From contig JAFTFL010000004.1 in the NCBI GenBank assembly GCA_017449525.1, forward strand, positions 1-64,000: 64,000 nt of DNA, written 5' to 3'. Source of the stretch: Bacteroidales bacterium. GTDB lineage: Bacteria; Bacteroidota; Bacteroidia; Bacteroidales; P3. The position numbers and the translations under genes were made by a program. The notes beneath the pieces were generated by a model. That model was not told the DNA's origin and did not search any database. It worked only from the letters and a program-made list of their open reading frames with translations. Shown one piece after another: positions 25,862 through 35,828 of the stretch (the first letter of the stretch is position 1; each line of letters opens with the position of its first letter).

Positions 25862-28429
25862 CTACAGGCTGATGCGCAGCTCGAAACGCAGGGCACCGCG
25901 CTGACGCGAGGTGAGGCCGTCGGTGTAGGTGAGGCGGCGCACGTATTCCACTCTCAGTATCTGGAAGATGTTCTCTATACCCACTGCCCATTCAGCGTAG
26001 GGGGTGCTGCCGATGGCTTGTGTGCCCTCGGGCCAGAGGAAGAGGCCTGCTTCGGGCGAGCGCGAGGGGTCGTTGCGGTCGGCAAGTGAGCCCTTGACCA
26101 CGTTGAATGAAACCACTTCGCGCAAACGCAACCGCTTCACCAGCGGCACGTGGCGCAGCAGCAATCCCTTCATGTGGTAGCTGAGGAAGAGCGAGGCATG
26201 GCTGTCCATGACATACTCCAGGGGGCGCATCGTGCTGAAGGCCGACTGCGAGGAGAGCAGCCAACCCACATTGGTGGAGGGGAAGTAAAGTTTCGGGAAC
26301 GGGGTGCGGCTCCACACCTTGCCTGCTCTCAGCGTGCTCTCCACGTAGCCAAACGTGCCGAGCCAAAAACGCTTGTGGGCACTCAAGTCAGTGCGCCCGT
26401 AGAGGAATGTTCCGTCGAAACTGCCCATGCGCTGCGTGAGGTGCAGCGTCGGGGCGTGCTGATAGGCGGCCGACTGCGAGGAGCTTGACTTGCCCGACGA
26501 CTGGGCTGTGGAGGGGTCGAAGCTCAGCTGGCCAATCCATTCCCATTCGGAGAAGTGCTTCACTGGTTCGGTGTTGCCGTCGGCGCGCAACCGGTCGTAG
26601 TGCAATGTGCCTGTCGGTTCCACATTGCGCGCCTCCACATAGGTGTCCACCCCGATGTGGCTCTGCCACACCTTGCGCAGACGCAGTTGCACGCTGCCCA
26701 CATACTGCATGGCTGCCGCCGAGGTGGAGGACATCAGCAGGTTGTCGTGCTCGTAGCGTTCGAAAGCGCGCCCGGGCGACTCCAGGTCGTAGCACCCCGT
26801 CAGCGCAAGCCAACCGATGGGCGACTCATAGGGTCGGTGCTTCATGGGGGCAAATGTGCGGACGAGCGACAGGCGTCCTTTGGCGCGCGCATCGGCAAAG
26901 CCGTAGGCAGCATAGCCTTCCGCAAACCACTGTGGGTTGAGCCGCGCCGTGGTCATGCCTCCCACCCGCAACCGCAGCCCCTCCGTGCCATTCCAGCTCA
27001 CCGTGTTGAACACGGGGCCAAAGTCCCAGCGGCTGCTGTCGCGCACCGAGTGTGTAGGCACATAGCCCGACACCAGCACTTCGGCCACCCGTCGCAGCGC
27101 ATCAATACCAGGCACCCGCAGCAGTTCGATCTTCAAGCTGTCGAGGAAGGTCTCCTTCATACTGAGTTCGAGTGGGCGTATCTCGTTCCACACGCGGCGG
27201 CGCACTTTCCCTGCTTCGGGCAGCACAGCCACTTTGGAAAAAGTGGCAAAGAGGCTGTCGGGCAGGGGTTGCACCGTGGGCGAAAAGTCGTACTCGGTGT
27301 AGAGCCGCGTCTGGTGGGCATATACTTTCTGCAACCTGCGGTGCACGTAGATGCGTGCAAACGCATCAGAGCGTTCGGGCACCAAGCGCCCATCGGCTGG
27401 CACGCGCGTGTAGGACTGCATGATGGTCAGCTCGTGAACAAAATTGAGGTTGACCCGCGGCGACACCTTCATCACATACTGCGTAACGGCATAGGTGCCG
27501 TCGAGGGCTATGTACATCTGCCCCGTGAAGCCGTAGCTATCCTTGTTGGCCGGCACAAACGACAGCTCGGCACACAGCGTGCCATCCACCTCGGTGGTGT
27601 CGGTGATGTAGTAGCGATAGAACGCCACCGCCAAAGTGGGCGACAGCGGCCCCACAAAGTGGTTGAGCATAATCTCGATGTCCGCATCGTAGATGTCGAC
27701 AGGGGCAAACATGGCCTCGAGGTTGGCATCCAGCCCCTCGCGGTCCAGCATCTGGTCCACCCCCTCCATGCGCCGCGCCGTAATCAGCGTGCGCAGGCTG
27801 CGGTCATAGTATTGTTCCATCAGCCTTTCGCGCATCGACAGGGTGAGGATAGGCGTATCGTCGTAGGGCGTACGGTCAATATAATGTTCGAGGAAACGGA
27901 ACTGCTGCCACAGCTTGCGCTTATCGAAATTGGGGTGAAAGTCGTCGAGCGAGAGCGTAATCTTCTCGTAAGCCTTGCGTCTGTAGCGTGGGGCAAGAGC
28001 CTCCACTCGGTTCTGGTCGCGGTGCGCAATGACTTCTTTGACGAGGTCAACAGCCTCGTTGTTGCGTCGCGAATAACGGGTGCGGCCCCGTTTTTCCGTA
28101 ACGACCAGCGCCTTCATCGTCTGCGCCGTAGGCTGCAATTCCACTCGATTGTCGCGCACGATGCGACCGGCCGTGAGCTTGCGGTCGAGGGACTCGTAGC
28201 CCAACATCTGAAAGCGCAGCTGCGCATGGGCAACGGTATCGGCTATGGAGAAGTTGCCCTCCATGTCGGACAGAGTGCCAATCTGTGTACCTACAAAGTA
28301 GATTTGGACAAACGGCAGCGCCTCGCCCGTCTTGCCATCCACCACGCGTCCGCGCATGCCTGTGGACTGAGCAAAGGCCGCAACTGCTGCCACACCGAGT
28401 AGCAGCACCAGCACAAAAAATCTGCGCAT
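25862..28429 (-). CDS. DUF5686-type outer membrane protein with CarboxypepD-reg-like domain
   Basis: The 855-residue protein has a signal peptide (MRRFFVLVLLLGVAAVAAFA, then Q). A CarboxypepD_reg-like beta-sandwich follows (about 24-110; MRGRVVDGKTGEALPFVQIY and DMEGNFSIADTV). A long DUF5686-like region then runs to a C-terminal barrel-like end (FELRISL). Such proteins look like TonB-dependent receptors without the plug, and their cargo is unknown. A GTG two codons upstream is possible, but the ATG at 28429 is chosen. It starts 8 bp after the arginase-like gene stops, so the two are co-transcribed. Confidence 0.88.
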   Translation of the reverse strand: MRRFFVLVLLLGVAAVAAFAQSTGMRGRVVDGKTGEALPFVQIYFVGTQIGTLSDMEGNFSIADTVAHAQLRFQMLGYESLDRKLTAGRIVRDNRVELQPTAQTMKALVVTEKRGRTRYSRRNNEAVDLVKEVIAHRDQNRVEALAPRYRRKAYEKITLSLDDFHPNFDKRKLWQQFRFLEHYIDRTPYDDTPILTLSMRERLMEQYYDRSLRTLITARRMEGVDQMLDREGLDANLEAMFAPVDIYDADIEIMLNHFVGPLSPTLAVAFYRYYITDTTEVDGTLCAELSFVPANKDSYGFTGQMYIALDGTYAVTQYVMKVSPRVNLNFVHELTIMQSYTRVPADGRLVPERSDAFARIYVHRRLQKVYAHQTRLYTEYDFSPTVQPLPDSLFATFSKVAVLPEAGKVRRRVWNEIRPLELSMKETFLDSLKIELLRVPGIDALRRVAEVLVSGYVPTHSVRDSSRWDFGPVFNTVSWNGTEGLRLRVGGMTTARLNPQWFAEGYAAYGFADARAKGRLSLVRTFAPMKHRPYESPIGWLALTGCYDLESPGRAFERYEHDNLLMSSTSAAAMQYVGSVQLRLRKVWQSHIGVDTYVEARNVEPTGTLHYDRLRADGNTEPVKHFSEWEWIGQLSFDPSTAQSSGKSSSSQSAAYQHAPTLHLTQRMGSFDGTFLYGRTDLSAHKRFWLGTFGYVESTLRAGKVWSRTPFPKLYFPSTNVGWLLSSQSAFSTMRPLEYVMDSHASLFLSYHMKGLLLRHVPLVKRLRLREVVSFNVVKGSLADRNDPSRSPEAGLFLWPEGTQAIGSTPYAEWAVGIENIFQILRVEYVRRLTYTDGLTSRQRGALRFELRISL

Positions 28430-28436
28430 GCTCACG

Positions 28437-29576
28437 CTAACGGTTTACACGGTTGTAGATAGTCCACCAACGATCAGGCAACTCGTTGTGGAGCGCCTGC
28501 TGGTAGTCGTCGTAGGAACAGGGGATGAGCCGATGGCGGTTGTAGCGGTCGGAGTCGTCCACACAAGGCACCTCGAACCACCAGCGGTCGGTGCGGCGAC
28601 TCTTGTAGAAGTGTATCTCCTGTCTGCCGTCTGCCAGAGGCACAAGGAAGTGGCGGAACTGCTGCTTGTCGCGCCAGGGCAACTCCCCTACCCGTCCGGC
28701 GAACCCTTCGAGGTAGTGCCACAGAGCCTGCGCCACCAAGTGAGCCGTCTGGTCGTCGCGGTCGCGCTCCACCTCCAGCCCAAAGAGGCCGAGGCAACTG
28801 TTCTTCTCGCTTAGGCCTGCATAGAGCATCAGCTGGCAGAGCTGCTCACCGTAGAGGCCGTGGGGCGACGGATTGGCAACGCCGGGCGCATCGCTTTGGC
28901 GCACCGCACACATGTCGACACTCACGATGTCGCTCCACCGAATGTAGGGCTCGACCGTCTGCATACCAAGCTGTTGCATCTGACCCAGCCGCACCGCGTC
29001 GAACTGCAACTGCTCCATCAGCTCGCGACCTGTAGCCCCTGTGAAATAGGACTGATGACCCAAATTCGTGAAGTTGAACAGATAGTTGGGTTGAGCCAGC
29101 ACCACATGGTACAGCCATGAGCGGGGAGAAATGTCGGCCTCTGCAGCCACATCGAACCGCGAGTCGATGTTGGCAATATTGACCACGCGAGCCAGGCGTG
29201 CATAGGCCTCGTAGAGGGCGTAGGCCAATTCTTGGCTGCCGCCAAGTAGCACCACAGTGCATTCCGCCTCCACGCAGGAGGCTACCATTTCGGCCAGCGC
29301 ATAGACGGTGTCGGCAACCTGTCGGCCTGGGATAAGGTTGCCCCAGTCACAAAGCCTCACAGGCTCGGTGGTGGGAACCAGACGGTACAGCATATTCCTC
29401 ACGGCATCGGCCGGGCAAAGCCGGTCGGCCGTTTCGCAAGCGCCTATCAGCACTACGCTGCCAGGTTCGGGGTGCGGGAACGACGACTCATCGGTATAAG
29501 CCTGCACGTGGCCACCAAGCAGGGTCTCGTCGGTGGTAGGCAAGTCTATGGGTTGCAAATACGAACGGAAATTCAT
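28437..29576 (-). CDS. Ureohydrolase-fold protein with degenerate metal site
   Basis: The 379-residue protein resembles the arginase/agmatinase/formimidoylglutamase fold (VVLLGGSQELAYALYEAYA near 108, then NIANIDSRFD, then SDIVSVDMCAV). The usual dimanganese ligands are altered. The GGxH position reads GGSQ (112-115), DAHxD reads DSRFD (138-142), and SxDxD reads SVDMC (219-223). Classical ureohydrolase activity is therefore doubtful, and a structural or other role is likely. It follows nadK by 49 bp and precedes the DUF5686 gene by 7 bp, suggesting one operon. Confidence 0.82.
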   Translation of the reverse strand: MNFRSYLQPIDLPTTDETLLGGHVQAYTDESSFPHPEPGSVVLIGACETADRLCPADAVRNMLYRLVPTTEPVRLCDWGNLIPGRQVADTVYALAEMVASCVEAECTVVLLGGSQELAYALYEAYARLARVVNIANIDSRFDVAAEADISPRSWLYHVVLAQPNYLFNFTNLGHQSYFTGATGRELMEQLQFDAVRLGQMQQLGMQTVEPYIRWSDIVSVDMCAVRQSDAPGVANPSPHGLYGEQLCQLMLYAGLSEKNSCLGLFGLEVERDRDDQTAHLVAQALWHYLEGFAGRVGELPWRDKQQFRHFLVPLADGRQEIHFYKSRRTDRWWFEVPCVDDSDRYNRHRLIPCSYDDYQQALHNELPDRWWTIYNRVNR

Positions 29577-29625
29577 GGAAAGTGGTTCTATTGTTACATG
29601 TGGTGCACAACTCTCGCAGGGCGCG

Positions 29626-30471
29626 CTAACGACCCCAGGAGAGCTTGTCGTGAATAGCCGTGTAGAAACTTTGGTGGTGCAGACGCACCAACTTTATGGT
29701 GAAGCCAGCCCGCTGCAGATGGACATGTGAGCCTGTGGGGAGCGTCAGCGACCGCGAGTCCATGCCGAGACGGAAGTAGGCCTGCCTGCTGGGGCGAGGC
29801 ACCAACCGCAGGCGAGCACTGTCTGGCACGATGATGGGGCGGAGCGTCAGCGTGTGGGCAGCCACTGGCGTTATCACAAAGCAGCCAGAGGTGGGCGTTA
29901 GGATAGGGCCACCGCAGCTAAGCGAATAGGCGGTGGAGCCCGTAGGCGTGGCCACTATAAGCCCATCGGCCTTATAGGTCGCCACGTAGTCATCCTCGAT
30001 AAATAAATCAGTGTGTAAGAGCGAAGAGTGTCCTTTGCGGTGCACATACACCTCGTTTAGGACGAAGGTAGGCTCGGTCTTGAGGGTGGATTCCGTTGGC
30101 TCCACCTCCACGCGCAGCAGGGTGCGGTCCTCGATGGTGAAGCGTCCCTCTATCAAATCCGAAACGAGGGTGTCCAGATTGGCAGGGCTACCCGTGGTCA
30201 AGAAGCCGAGATGGCCGTAATTGATACCAACGATGGGGACATCCTGCCGTTGCATCAGATGGACGAGGCTCAACAGCGTGCCGTCGCCTCCCAGGGAGAG
30301 TACGAAGTCGAGGCCTTCGGTGGAGGGCAGGCGGTCGTCGACAATGCTTGGTTCCACTCCATTGCGCCGCAACATGGCCAGTAGTTCATCCACCTGTGCG
30401 TCGGTGGGTATTCCCGTCGAATCGCCCTGCGCCGATGCAGAGCCTCTGCGTCTGTATAATCCTATCTTCAT
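29626..30471 (-). CDS. nadK: NAD kinase
   Basis: Phosphorylates NAD to NADP. The 281-residue product carries the kinase motif FVLSLGGDGTLLSLVHLM, then GINYGHLGFLT, VLNEVYVHR, and the ATPTGSTAYSLSCGGPIL motif that completes the NAD site. ATGs at 30471 and 30474 are adjacent, and MKIGLY fits the family. A minus-strand TATCTTTGCA box lies about 100 bp upstream. nadA lies 13 kb away on the same strand. Confidence 0.96.
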   Translation of the reverse strand: MKIGLYRRRGSASAQGDSTGIPTDAQVDELLAMLRRNGVEPSIVDDRLPSTEGLDFVLSLGGDGTLLSLVHLMQRQDVPIVGINYGHLGFLTTGSPANLDTLVSDLIEGRFTIEDRTLLRVEVEPTESTLKTEPTFVLNEVYVHRKGHSSLLHTDLFIEDDYVATYKADGLIVATPTGSTAYSLSCGGPILTPTSGCFVITPVAAHTLTLRPIIVPDSARLRLVPRPSRQAYFRLGMDSRSLTLPTGSHVHLQRAGFTIKLVRLHHQSFYTAIHDKLSWGR

Positions 30472-30566
30472 CATGGCACTCAATCTCCGCCTCAGCGGCA
30501 CTCATGTCGTTCCCGTTGCGGTCTGCCGTTCCGCGTGTGCACTGCGGCACCGTCTGGATTTGGGAG

Positions 30567-30576
30567 TGCAAAGATA
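30567..30576 (-). promoter_or_regulatory. Promoter -7 box for nadK
   Basis: On the minus strand this reads TATCTTTGCA, about 96 bp before the nadK start. Confidence 0.65.
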
Positions 30577-30647
30577 CGCCTTTTTCATGACACCCGTTGT
30601 GCCAACGACTTTGCCAACGCCCCTCAAGCGCACATACACCTGCTTCA

Positions 30648-32396
30648 TCAGCGCAACAGCAGTACCGACCCTACTACGTGCTCACTGCGCCCGTCGGCAT
30701 AGGAGCAGTAAGCCTTATAGGTATAGACTCCCTGTGGCAGGGGACGTCCTCGCCAGGTGCCGTCCCAACAGGTGGCCACATCACGACTTTCGAACACCAA
30801 GAGGCCTTGACGGTTGTAGATGTGCAAACGGTAGGACGATGCATCCACAAAGACAGCCGAGGGGCAGAAGTGGTTGTTGTTGTCGGATGTCGGGGTGAAG
30901 GCGTTGGGAAACCATACATAACCTTCGCGCGTGTAGCGCGCCATGTTGGAGAAGAGCGTATCGTACGCTCCGGCATCGAGCATGGTGGCAACCTTGTAGA
31001 GCATCGGCTCGGAGAGGTCTTCCAAAGAGAACGAGCGGTCGGTGTAGGCTGTGTCGGTGGTGATAGCGAGCTGCTGCCACTGTGCTGCCGACTGCGCACG
31101 ACGCCACACCTCGTAGCGTGGCGACACCACAGGCCGACAGGGCGACCAGACCAACTGTAGCCCATCGGGCTCTGCGGCGGAGCGTAGCACCAGATGCATT
31201 GTGCTCGCCGTGCTGCCACGTGCTGCTGCGGAGGATGCACAATCGTCATCGGGTTCAAGGCTGTAGAGGTAGGAGGATGATGCGGGATGCGCGCTGCGGT
31301 CGATGTAGGTCTGCTGGCCGACGGAAGTGGCACTCAAGGTGGCTACGGCCTGTTTTTTCCCACCTGCAGCCACTCTGTACAGGCGATAGTGCTCCTGCGG
31401 CGTAGCCTCGTCGACCTGCATCATCAGCAACACCGACTCGTCATCGTCGCAGACCGAGGCTCCAAGCAGCACCATGTGCTGCTGCAAGCGCAAGTCGTTC
31501 ATATCTATCGTATCGCGGTTGGAATACGAGCGCAGCTCGCGCGACGCATCCTCGGCCACCACGGCAATACTGAAGGAGCCTTCACTCACGGGTGGCACAA
31601 TGACGGCCTCGCACGTTGCCGCGCCACCGACCACAGCCAGATTGTGTTCGCTTCCGTCCGTCCCGAACCACACCACGCGGTAGCGATCCACCCCGCCTGG
31701 CATGCCTTCGTAGGGGGTCCAATGCAGCATAATCTGAAAGGCACAAGCATCCACTTCGTGCGAGAGCACCATGTTACACATTACATCGGTATAGGTGCTG
31801 GCCGTGAAACAAGAGTCGAACGCACTGATGCGGAAGCGGTGCACCTCTTGAGTCGAGAGTTGCGGACACACATAGTCCGTAGACCACTGCCCCCACACCG
31901 TGTCGAAGTCCATGCAAGGATAACCCTCACACAAGAAGTAGCCCATAATGTCGGCATCAGGACTGGGCAACCAGTGCAGTTCTATTGAACCAGTCTGCGG
32001 GTTGACCGACAACACCTTCAGAGCACAAGCCGTGGTGGGCAGGAGGTCAACGAAGAAGAGGTGCTTGGGGTTGGATAAGAAACTTGTGTCGCCCAGGACG
32101 GTGCGCACTTGGTAGTCCACCGTGTCGCCGCAAAGCGTAATGTGCAACGAGTCGCGGCATACGGTATCGCGAGTGATGAGCAGCGGCGAAAAAGACTCCT
32201 CACCAGGCATGCGGCGGTAGAGCTCATAAGAAACATCGCCTGCGATGCTCAACCACGAGAGGGATGCACAAAAACCCGTCTCTGCCTCGCCTGCTAAACG
32301 CAATCGGCCAGCCGAGTCTACAACGGTCTGAGCTGCAGTGCTCATCCCAACAAGGAGTAGAACAAAGAGCACCAGGCATCGACAATTCCAACGCAT
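30648..32396 (-). CDS. Secreted protein with T9SS type B sorting domain
   Basis: The 582-residue protein starts with a signal peptide (LVLFVLLLVGMSTAAQ). Several fibronectin-III-like beta domains follow (for example LHWLPSPDADIMGYFLCEG and LHWTPYEGMPGGVDRYRVVW). It ends in the gliding-motility-associated C-terminal domain: FPNAFTPTSDNNN, YRLHIYNRQGLLVFES, WDGTWRGRPLPQGVYTYKA. That domain (type B CTD) directs export through the type IX secretion system. The passenger role, adhesion or scaffold, is inferred. The T9SS machinery itself is not in the window. The ATG at 32396 is chosen over a GTG three codons upstream. Confidence 0.9.
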   Translation of the reverse strand: MRWNCRCLVLFVLLLVGMSTAAQTVVDSAGRLRLAGEAETGFCASLSWLSIAGDVSYELYRRMPGEESFSPLLITRDTVCRDSLHITLCGDTVDYQVRTVLGDTSFLSNPKHLFFVDLLPTTACALKVLSVNPQTGSIELHWLPSPDADIMGYFLCEGYPCMDFDTVWGQWSTDYVCPQLSTQEVHRFRISAFDSCFTASTYTDVMCNMVLSHEVDACAFQIMLHWTPYEGMPGGVDRYRVVWFGTDGSEHNLAVVGGAATCEAVIVPPVSEGSFSIAVVAEDASRELRSYSNRDTIDMNDLRLQQHMVLLGASVCDDDESVLLMMQVDEATPQEHYRLYRVAAGGKKQAVATLSATSVGQQTYIDRSAHPASSSYLYSLEPDDDCASSAAARGSTASTMHLVLRSAAEPDGLQLVWSPCRPVVSPRYEVWRRAQSAAQWQQLAITTDTAYTDRSFSLEDLSEPMLYKVATMLDAGAYDTLFSNMARYTREGYVWFPNAFTPTSDNNNHFCPSAVFVDASSYRLHIYNRQGLLVFESRDVATCWDGTWRGRPLPQGVYTYKAYCSYADGRSEHVVGSVLLLR

Positions 32397-32410
32397 AGTT
32401 CCCACACCTA

Positions 32411-34294
32411 TTATATATATGTCGGTTGTATCGGTGTCAACACGCTCATAGCTTCAGCCGCTGCAGCGGTTGCACCGTAGTCCCACATGCGTCGGTAATG
32501 TCCCCCGAGAGCCAACAGCTCCGCATGTGTGCCCCGTTCTACAATAGCCCCCTCTTGCATAACAAGAATTTCATCGGCTCGCACCACCGTTGACAGTCGG
32601 TGTGCTATCATCACCACCGTCCTGCCCTGCATGAGCCGCTCGAGAGCCTGTTGGACAGCGCGCTCGGTTTCGGTGTCAAGAGCCGACGTGGCCTCATCGA
32701 GAATCAGTATGTCGGGCTGGCGCACCAACGCCCGCGCAATACTGAGGCGTTGCCGTTGGCCGCCCGACAGCAGAGTGCCGTCATCACCAATGTTGGTGTC
32801 GTAGCCGTTGGGCAGCGACATGATGAAGTCGTGAGCACCTGCATCGCGAGCCGCCTGCTCCACCTGTTGCGGCGTAGCACTGGCGCAGCCAAATGCTATG
32901 TTGTCGTAGACCGAGGCGTTGAACAGCACGGTGTGCTGCGACACGATACCTATATGCGACCTCCAAGAGGCCAAGCTGTAGAAGTCCAACGGCTGCCCGT
33001 CGCACTCTATCACGCCCTGTCCACACTCGGCGTAGCGCATCAGCAGGTCTACCAAAGTACTTTTGCCCGAACCCGATGCGCCAACCAGTGCCACCTTGCT
33101 GCCTTGCGCTATGCGCAGCGACACATCGCGTAGCACCCACGGCAACGCTTCCACCTGTCCAGCCGCTGCATCGTAGCGAAACCACACATGGCGAAGCTCA
33201 ATCGAGTCGTGCAGACCGTCGAACACCTGTACATCTGCTTTGTCTTTCACTGTCTCGGGCAACGAGAGGAACTCCTCCAAACGTTCGGTACAAGCCTTGC
33301 CCTTGCGCATCTGCGCCACCGCAGTGGTCAAGTCCTTCGACGGTGCTATCATCAGCACGAAAAGCATGATGTATGAGATAAAAAGCTCCGGCGAAAGCGA
33401 ACTTCCTCCGAAGATGAGCATGGAGCCGTAGAGCAGGATGGCTACCACAATGCTGTTGCCCAAAAAGTCGCTCACCGGCGAAGCCAAATAGATGCGCCTG
33501 TACACCTTGACGCGCAACTTTGTATAGTCCTCGTCGCGCTCCACAAAACGTTGATTGAAGAAATCCAAGGCCGTATAGGACTTCAGCACTTTGATGCCAG
33601 CCATTGTCTCCTCCACTTGCGACATCAGGAGCGCATTCTTCTCCTGTAGGGTAGCCGACTTTCGGCGCAGCTTTCTCGTTATGCCCGAGATGACAAACGC
33701 AACGACGGGGAACGCGCACAGCACCACCAGCGTCATCTTTACATCAAGGTAGAAGAGCATAAACAGATAGAGAGCGATGCTGATGGCGGCCGTCGTCAGC
33801 ATCTGCAGCGAAGCGAGTACATTCTCGTCGTACTCGCTCACATCGCCACTGAAGCGCGCCAAGGTCTCTCCCTTGCTGGTGCGTGCAAAGTAAGCCACTG
33901 GCAGTCGCAGCATTTTCTCGTAGAGGTCGTTGCGCACATCGCGTACGACCCTCACACGCAACGACGCAGCCAGCACGGCCGATGCATAGGAGAACACATT
34001 CTTCAAGCCATAGACCACGAAGAGTAGTAGCGAAAAGCCTACGAGTGCTTTCTCTCGTCCCAAAGCCACCAAGCGCACGTAAAGCCATTGCAACGCATTG
34101 GTGGCGAGGTTTCCCGATGGTACAGTCGTTGCACTCAACCCCGACTCGTCGCCGAAGAGTATCCTTAGGAAGTCGGACACCGACAGTGCAGTTACGATGG
34201 TGAACACCACCGAGCCAACCACGCAGAGCACAAAGGCTGCCGTTCGCATCTTGTAGCGACCTATGCGCTGGACGGTAGACGAGGCAGGCTTCAT
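32411..34294 (-). CDS. ABC transporter, fused permease/ATPase (MsbA-like)
   Basis: The 627-residue half-transporter has six N-terminal transmembrane helices (about 20-320), then a nucleotide-binding domain. Walker A is VALVGASGSGKSTLVD, the signature is LLSGGQRQRLSIARAL, and Walker B is ILILDEATSALD with a downstream H-loop (MIAHRLSTV). Bacteroidota homologues export lipid A core or other lipids (MsbA-like), but drug exporters share these features. It ends 15 bp before the T9SS-cargo gene. The cargo is not certain. Confidence 0.92.
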   Translation of the reverse strand: MKPASSTVQRIGRYKMRTAAFVLCVVGSVVFTIVTALSVSDFLRILFGDESGLSATTVPSGNLATNALQWLYVRLVALGREKALVGFSLLLFVVYGLKNVFSYASAVLAASLRVRVVRDVRNDLYEKMLRLPVAYFARTSKGETLARFSGDVSEYDENVLASLQMLTTAAISIALYLFMLFYLDVKMTLVVLCAFPVVAFVISGITRKLRRKSATLQEKNALLMSQVEETMAGIKVLKSYTALDFFNQRFVERDEDYTKLRVKVYRRIYLASPVSDFLGNSIVVAILLYGSMLIFGGSSLSPELFISYIMLFVLMIAPSKDLTTAVAQMRKGKACTERLEEFLSLPETVKDKADVQVFDGLHDSIELRHVWFRYDAAAGQVEALPWVLRDVSLRIAQGSKVALVGASGSGKSTLVDLLMRYAECGQGVIECDGQPLDFYSLASWRSHIGIVSQHTVLFNASVYDNIAFGCASATPQQVEQAARDAGAHDFIMSLPNGYDTNIGDDGTLLSGGQRQRLSIARALVRQPDILILDEATSALDTETERAVQQALERLMQGRTVVMIAHRLSTVVRADEILVMQEGAIVERGTHAELLALGGHYRRMWDYGATAAAAEAMSVLTPIQPTYI

Positions 34295-34332
34295 GGCTGG
34301 TGCACTATGATAGTTGCGACCGCAGGCTGCTG

Positions 34333-35679
34333 CTACAAGCCGTAGCCCGTGTAGTTGTGGGGCGTAACGGCGCGCATCCGATCCTTGATGTCGTCAGCCA
34401 CGTCCAGCCCATCAATAAATTCGGCCATGGTCTGCGCCGTAACCTTACTGTTGGTGCGGGTGAGCTGCTTCAACGCCTCGTATGGATTGGGATAGCCCAC
34501 ACTGCGCAGAATGGTCTGCAGTGCTTCGGCCACCACTGCCCAGTTGTCTTCCAGGTCGTCGTGTATTGCATGTTCGTTGAGCAACAACTTGCCCAAGCCC
34601 TTCTCGAGCGAAGCCAGTGCGATGACAGTGTGTGCGACTGGCACTCCCAGGTTGCGGGTAACCGTGCTATCGGTGAGGTCGCGTTGCATGCGGCTCACGG
34701 GCAGCTTGTGGCTAAGGTGCTCCAGTATGGCGTTGGCCAAGCCGAGGTTTCCTTCAGCATTCTCGAAGTCGATAGGGTTCACCTTGTGCGGCATGGCAGA
34801 GGAGCCCACCTCCCCAGCCTTGATGCGCTGCTTGAAGTACTCCATGCTGATATATGTCCACATGTCGCGGCACAGGTCGAGTAGCACCACATTGAGTCGC
34901 TTGCAGTTGTCGAGGTAAGCCGCCAGGTCGTCATAGTTTTCTATCTGCGTGGTGTACTGTTGTCGCTGCAGGCCTAAGGAGTCGGCCACGAACTTGTTGC
35001 CAAACTCGCGCCAGTCAATATCGGGGTAGGCCACGCGGTGCGCATTGAAGTTGCCCGTAGCGCCTCCAAACTTGGCTCCGAACGGTATCTGCTCAAAGTA
35101 GCGCAGTTGCTTGCGCATCCTGTAGGCGAACACCATGATCTCCTTGCCCAGATTGGTGGGCGAAGCTGGTTGGCCGTGGGTGTGTGCCAGCATCGGTATC
35201 TGACTCCATTCGGCAGCGCAACGCTCCAGATGCTCCACAACTTGTTCATAAGCGGGCAACAGCACCTCCTCGTGGCACTCTTTCATCGAAAGGGGCACTG
35301 CCGTATTGTTGATGTCCTGCGAGGTCAGGCCAAAATGCACATACTCCTTCACATCCTGCAGTCCCAGCGCATCAAACCGACGCTTGATGAAGTACTCTAC
35401 AGCCTTCACGTCGTGGTTCGTCGTCTGCTCTATCGTTTTCACCTCGGCCGCATCCTGCTCGGAAAAGTCGCGGTAAATGTCGCGAAGGCGGTCAAACACC
35501 GCAGCGTCCACCTGTTCCAACCGTGGCAGAGGCAGCTTGCACAGCGCTATGAAGTACTCTATTTCCACTCTCACGCGATAGCGTATGAGTGCTTGCTCAG
35601 AGAAGTAATTTTGCAGACGGTCGGTTTTGCTTCTGTAGCGTCCGTCGATGGGGGAAATGGCAGTAAGTGGGGACATCAT
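34333..35679 (-). CDS. purB: Adenylosuccinate lyase
   Basis: Cleaves SAICAR and adenylosuccinate in purine synthesis, releasing fumarate. The 448-residue product begins MMSPLTAISPIDGRYRSKT, has TSQDINNTAVP, AHTHGQPASPTNLGKE, and the fumarase/aspartase superfamily signature GSSAMPHKVNPIDFENAEGN. Two adjacent ATGs (35679 and 35676) are equally good starts. The much longer open frame upstream has no family similarity. Confidence 0.96.
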   Translation of the reverse strand: MMSPLTAISPIDGRYRSKTDRLQNYFSEQALIRYRVRVEIEYFIALCKLPLPRLEQVDAAVFDRLRDIYRDFSEQDAAEVKTIEQTTNHDVKAVEYFIKRRFDALGLQDVKEYVHFGLTSQDINNTAVPLSMKECHEEVLLPAYEQVVEHLERCAAEWSQIPMLAHTHGQPASPTNLGKEIMVFAYRMRKQLRYFEQIPFGAKFGGATGNFNAHRVAYPDIDWREFGNKFVADSLGLQRQQYTTQIENYDDLAAYLDNCKRLNVVLLDLCRDMWTYISMEYFKQRIKAGEVGSSAMPHKVNPIDFENAEGNLGLANAILEHLSHKLPVSRMQRDLTDSTVTRNLGVPVAHTVIALASLEKGLGKLLLNEHAIHDDLEDNWAVVAEALQTILRSVGYPNPYEALKQLTRTNSKVTAQTMAEFIDGLDVADDIKDRMRAVTPHNYTGYGL

Positions 35680-35828
35680 GTTGTTGTAATCGATTTGGAT
35701 TGAAGTAATTCTTGGTAATACTGTGTAGATGAGCCTATGCACCACCCGTTGGCTCAGTGCCGTGCGGTGCGCACCGTTTCGGCTACCGCGCTGCCTCATC
35801 TGCCACGGAGGTGCTGCAACATTATGGG

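Noticed and set aside
25469-26089. 206-codon plus-strand frame after the orphan promoter
   Set aside because: It runs through GTAC repeats and then antisense to the DUF5686 gene. No domain or signal is seen.
26555-28402. 615-codon open frame on the plus strand
   Set aside because: It lies wholly antisense to the DUF5686 gene, which has a signal peptide and recognisable domains. The antisense protein shows no motif.
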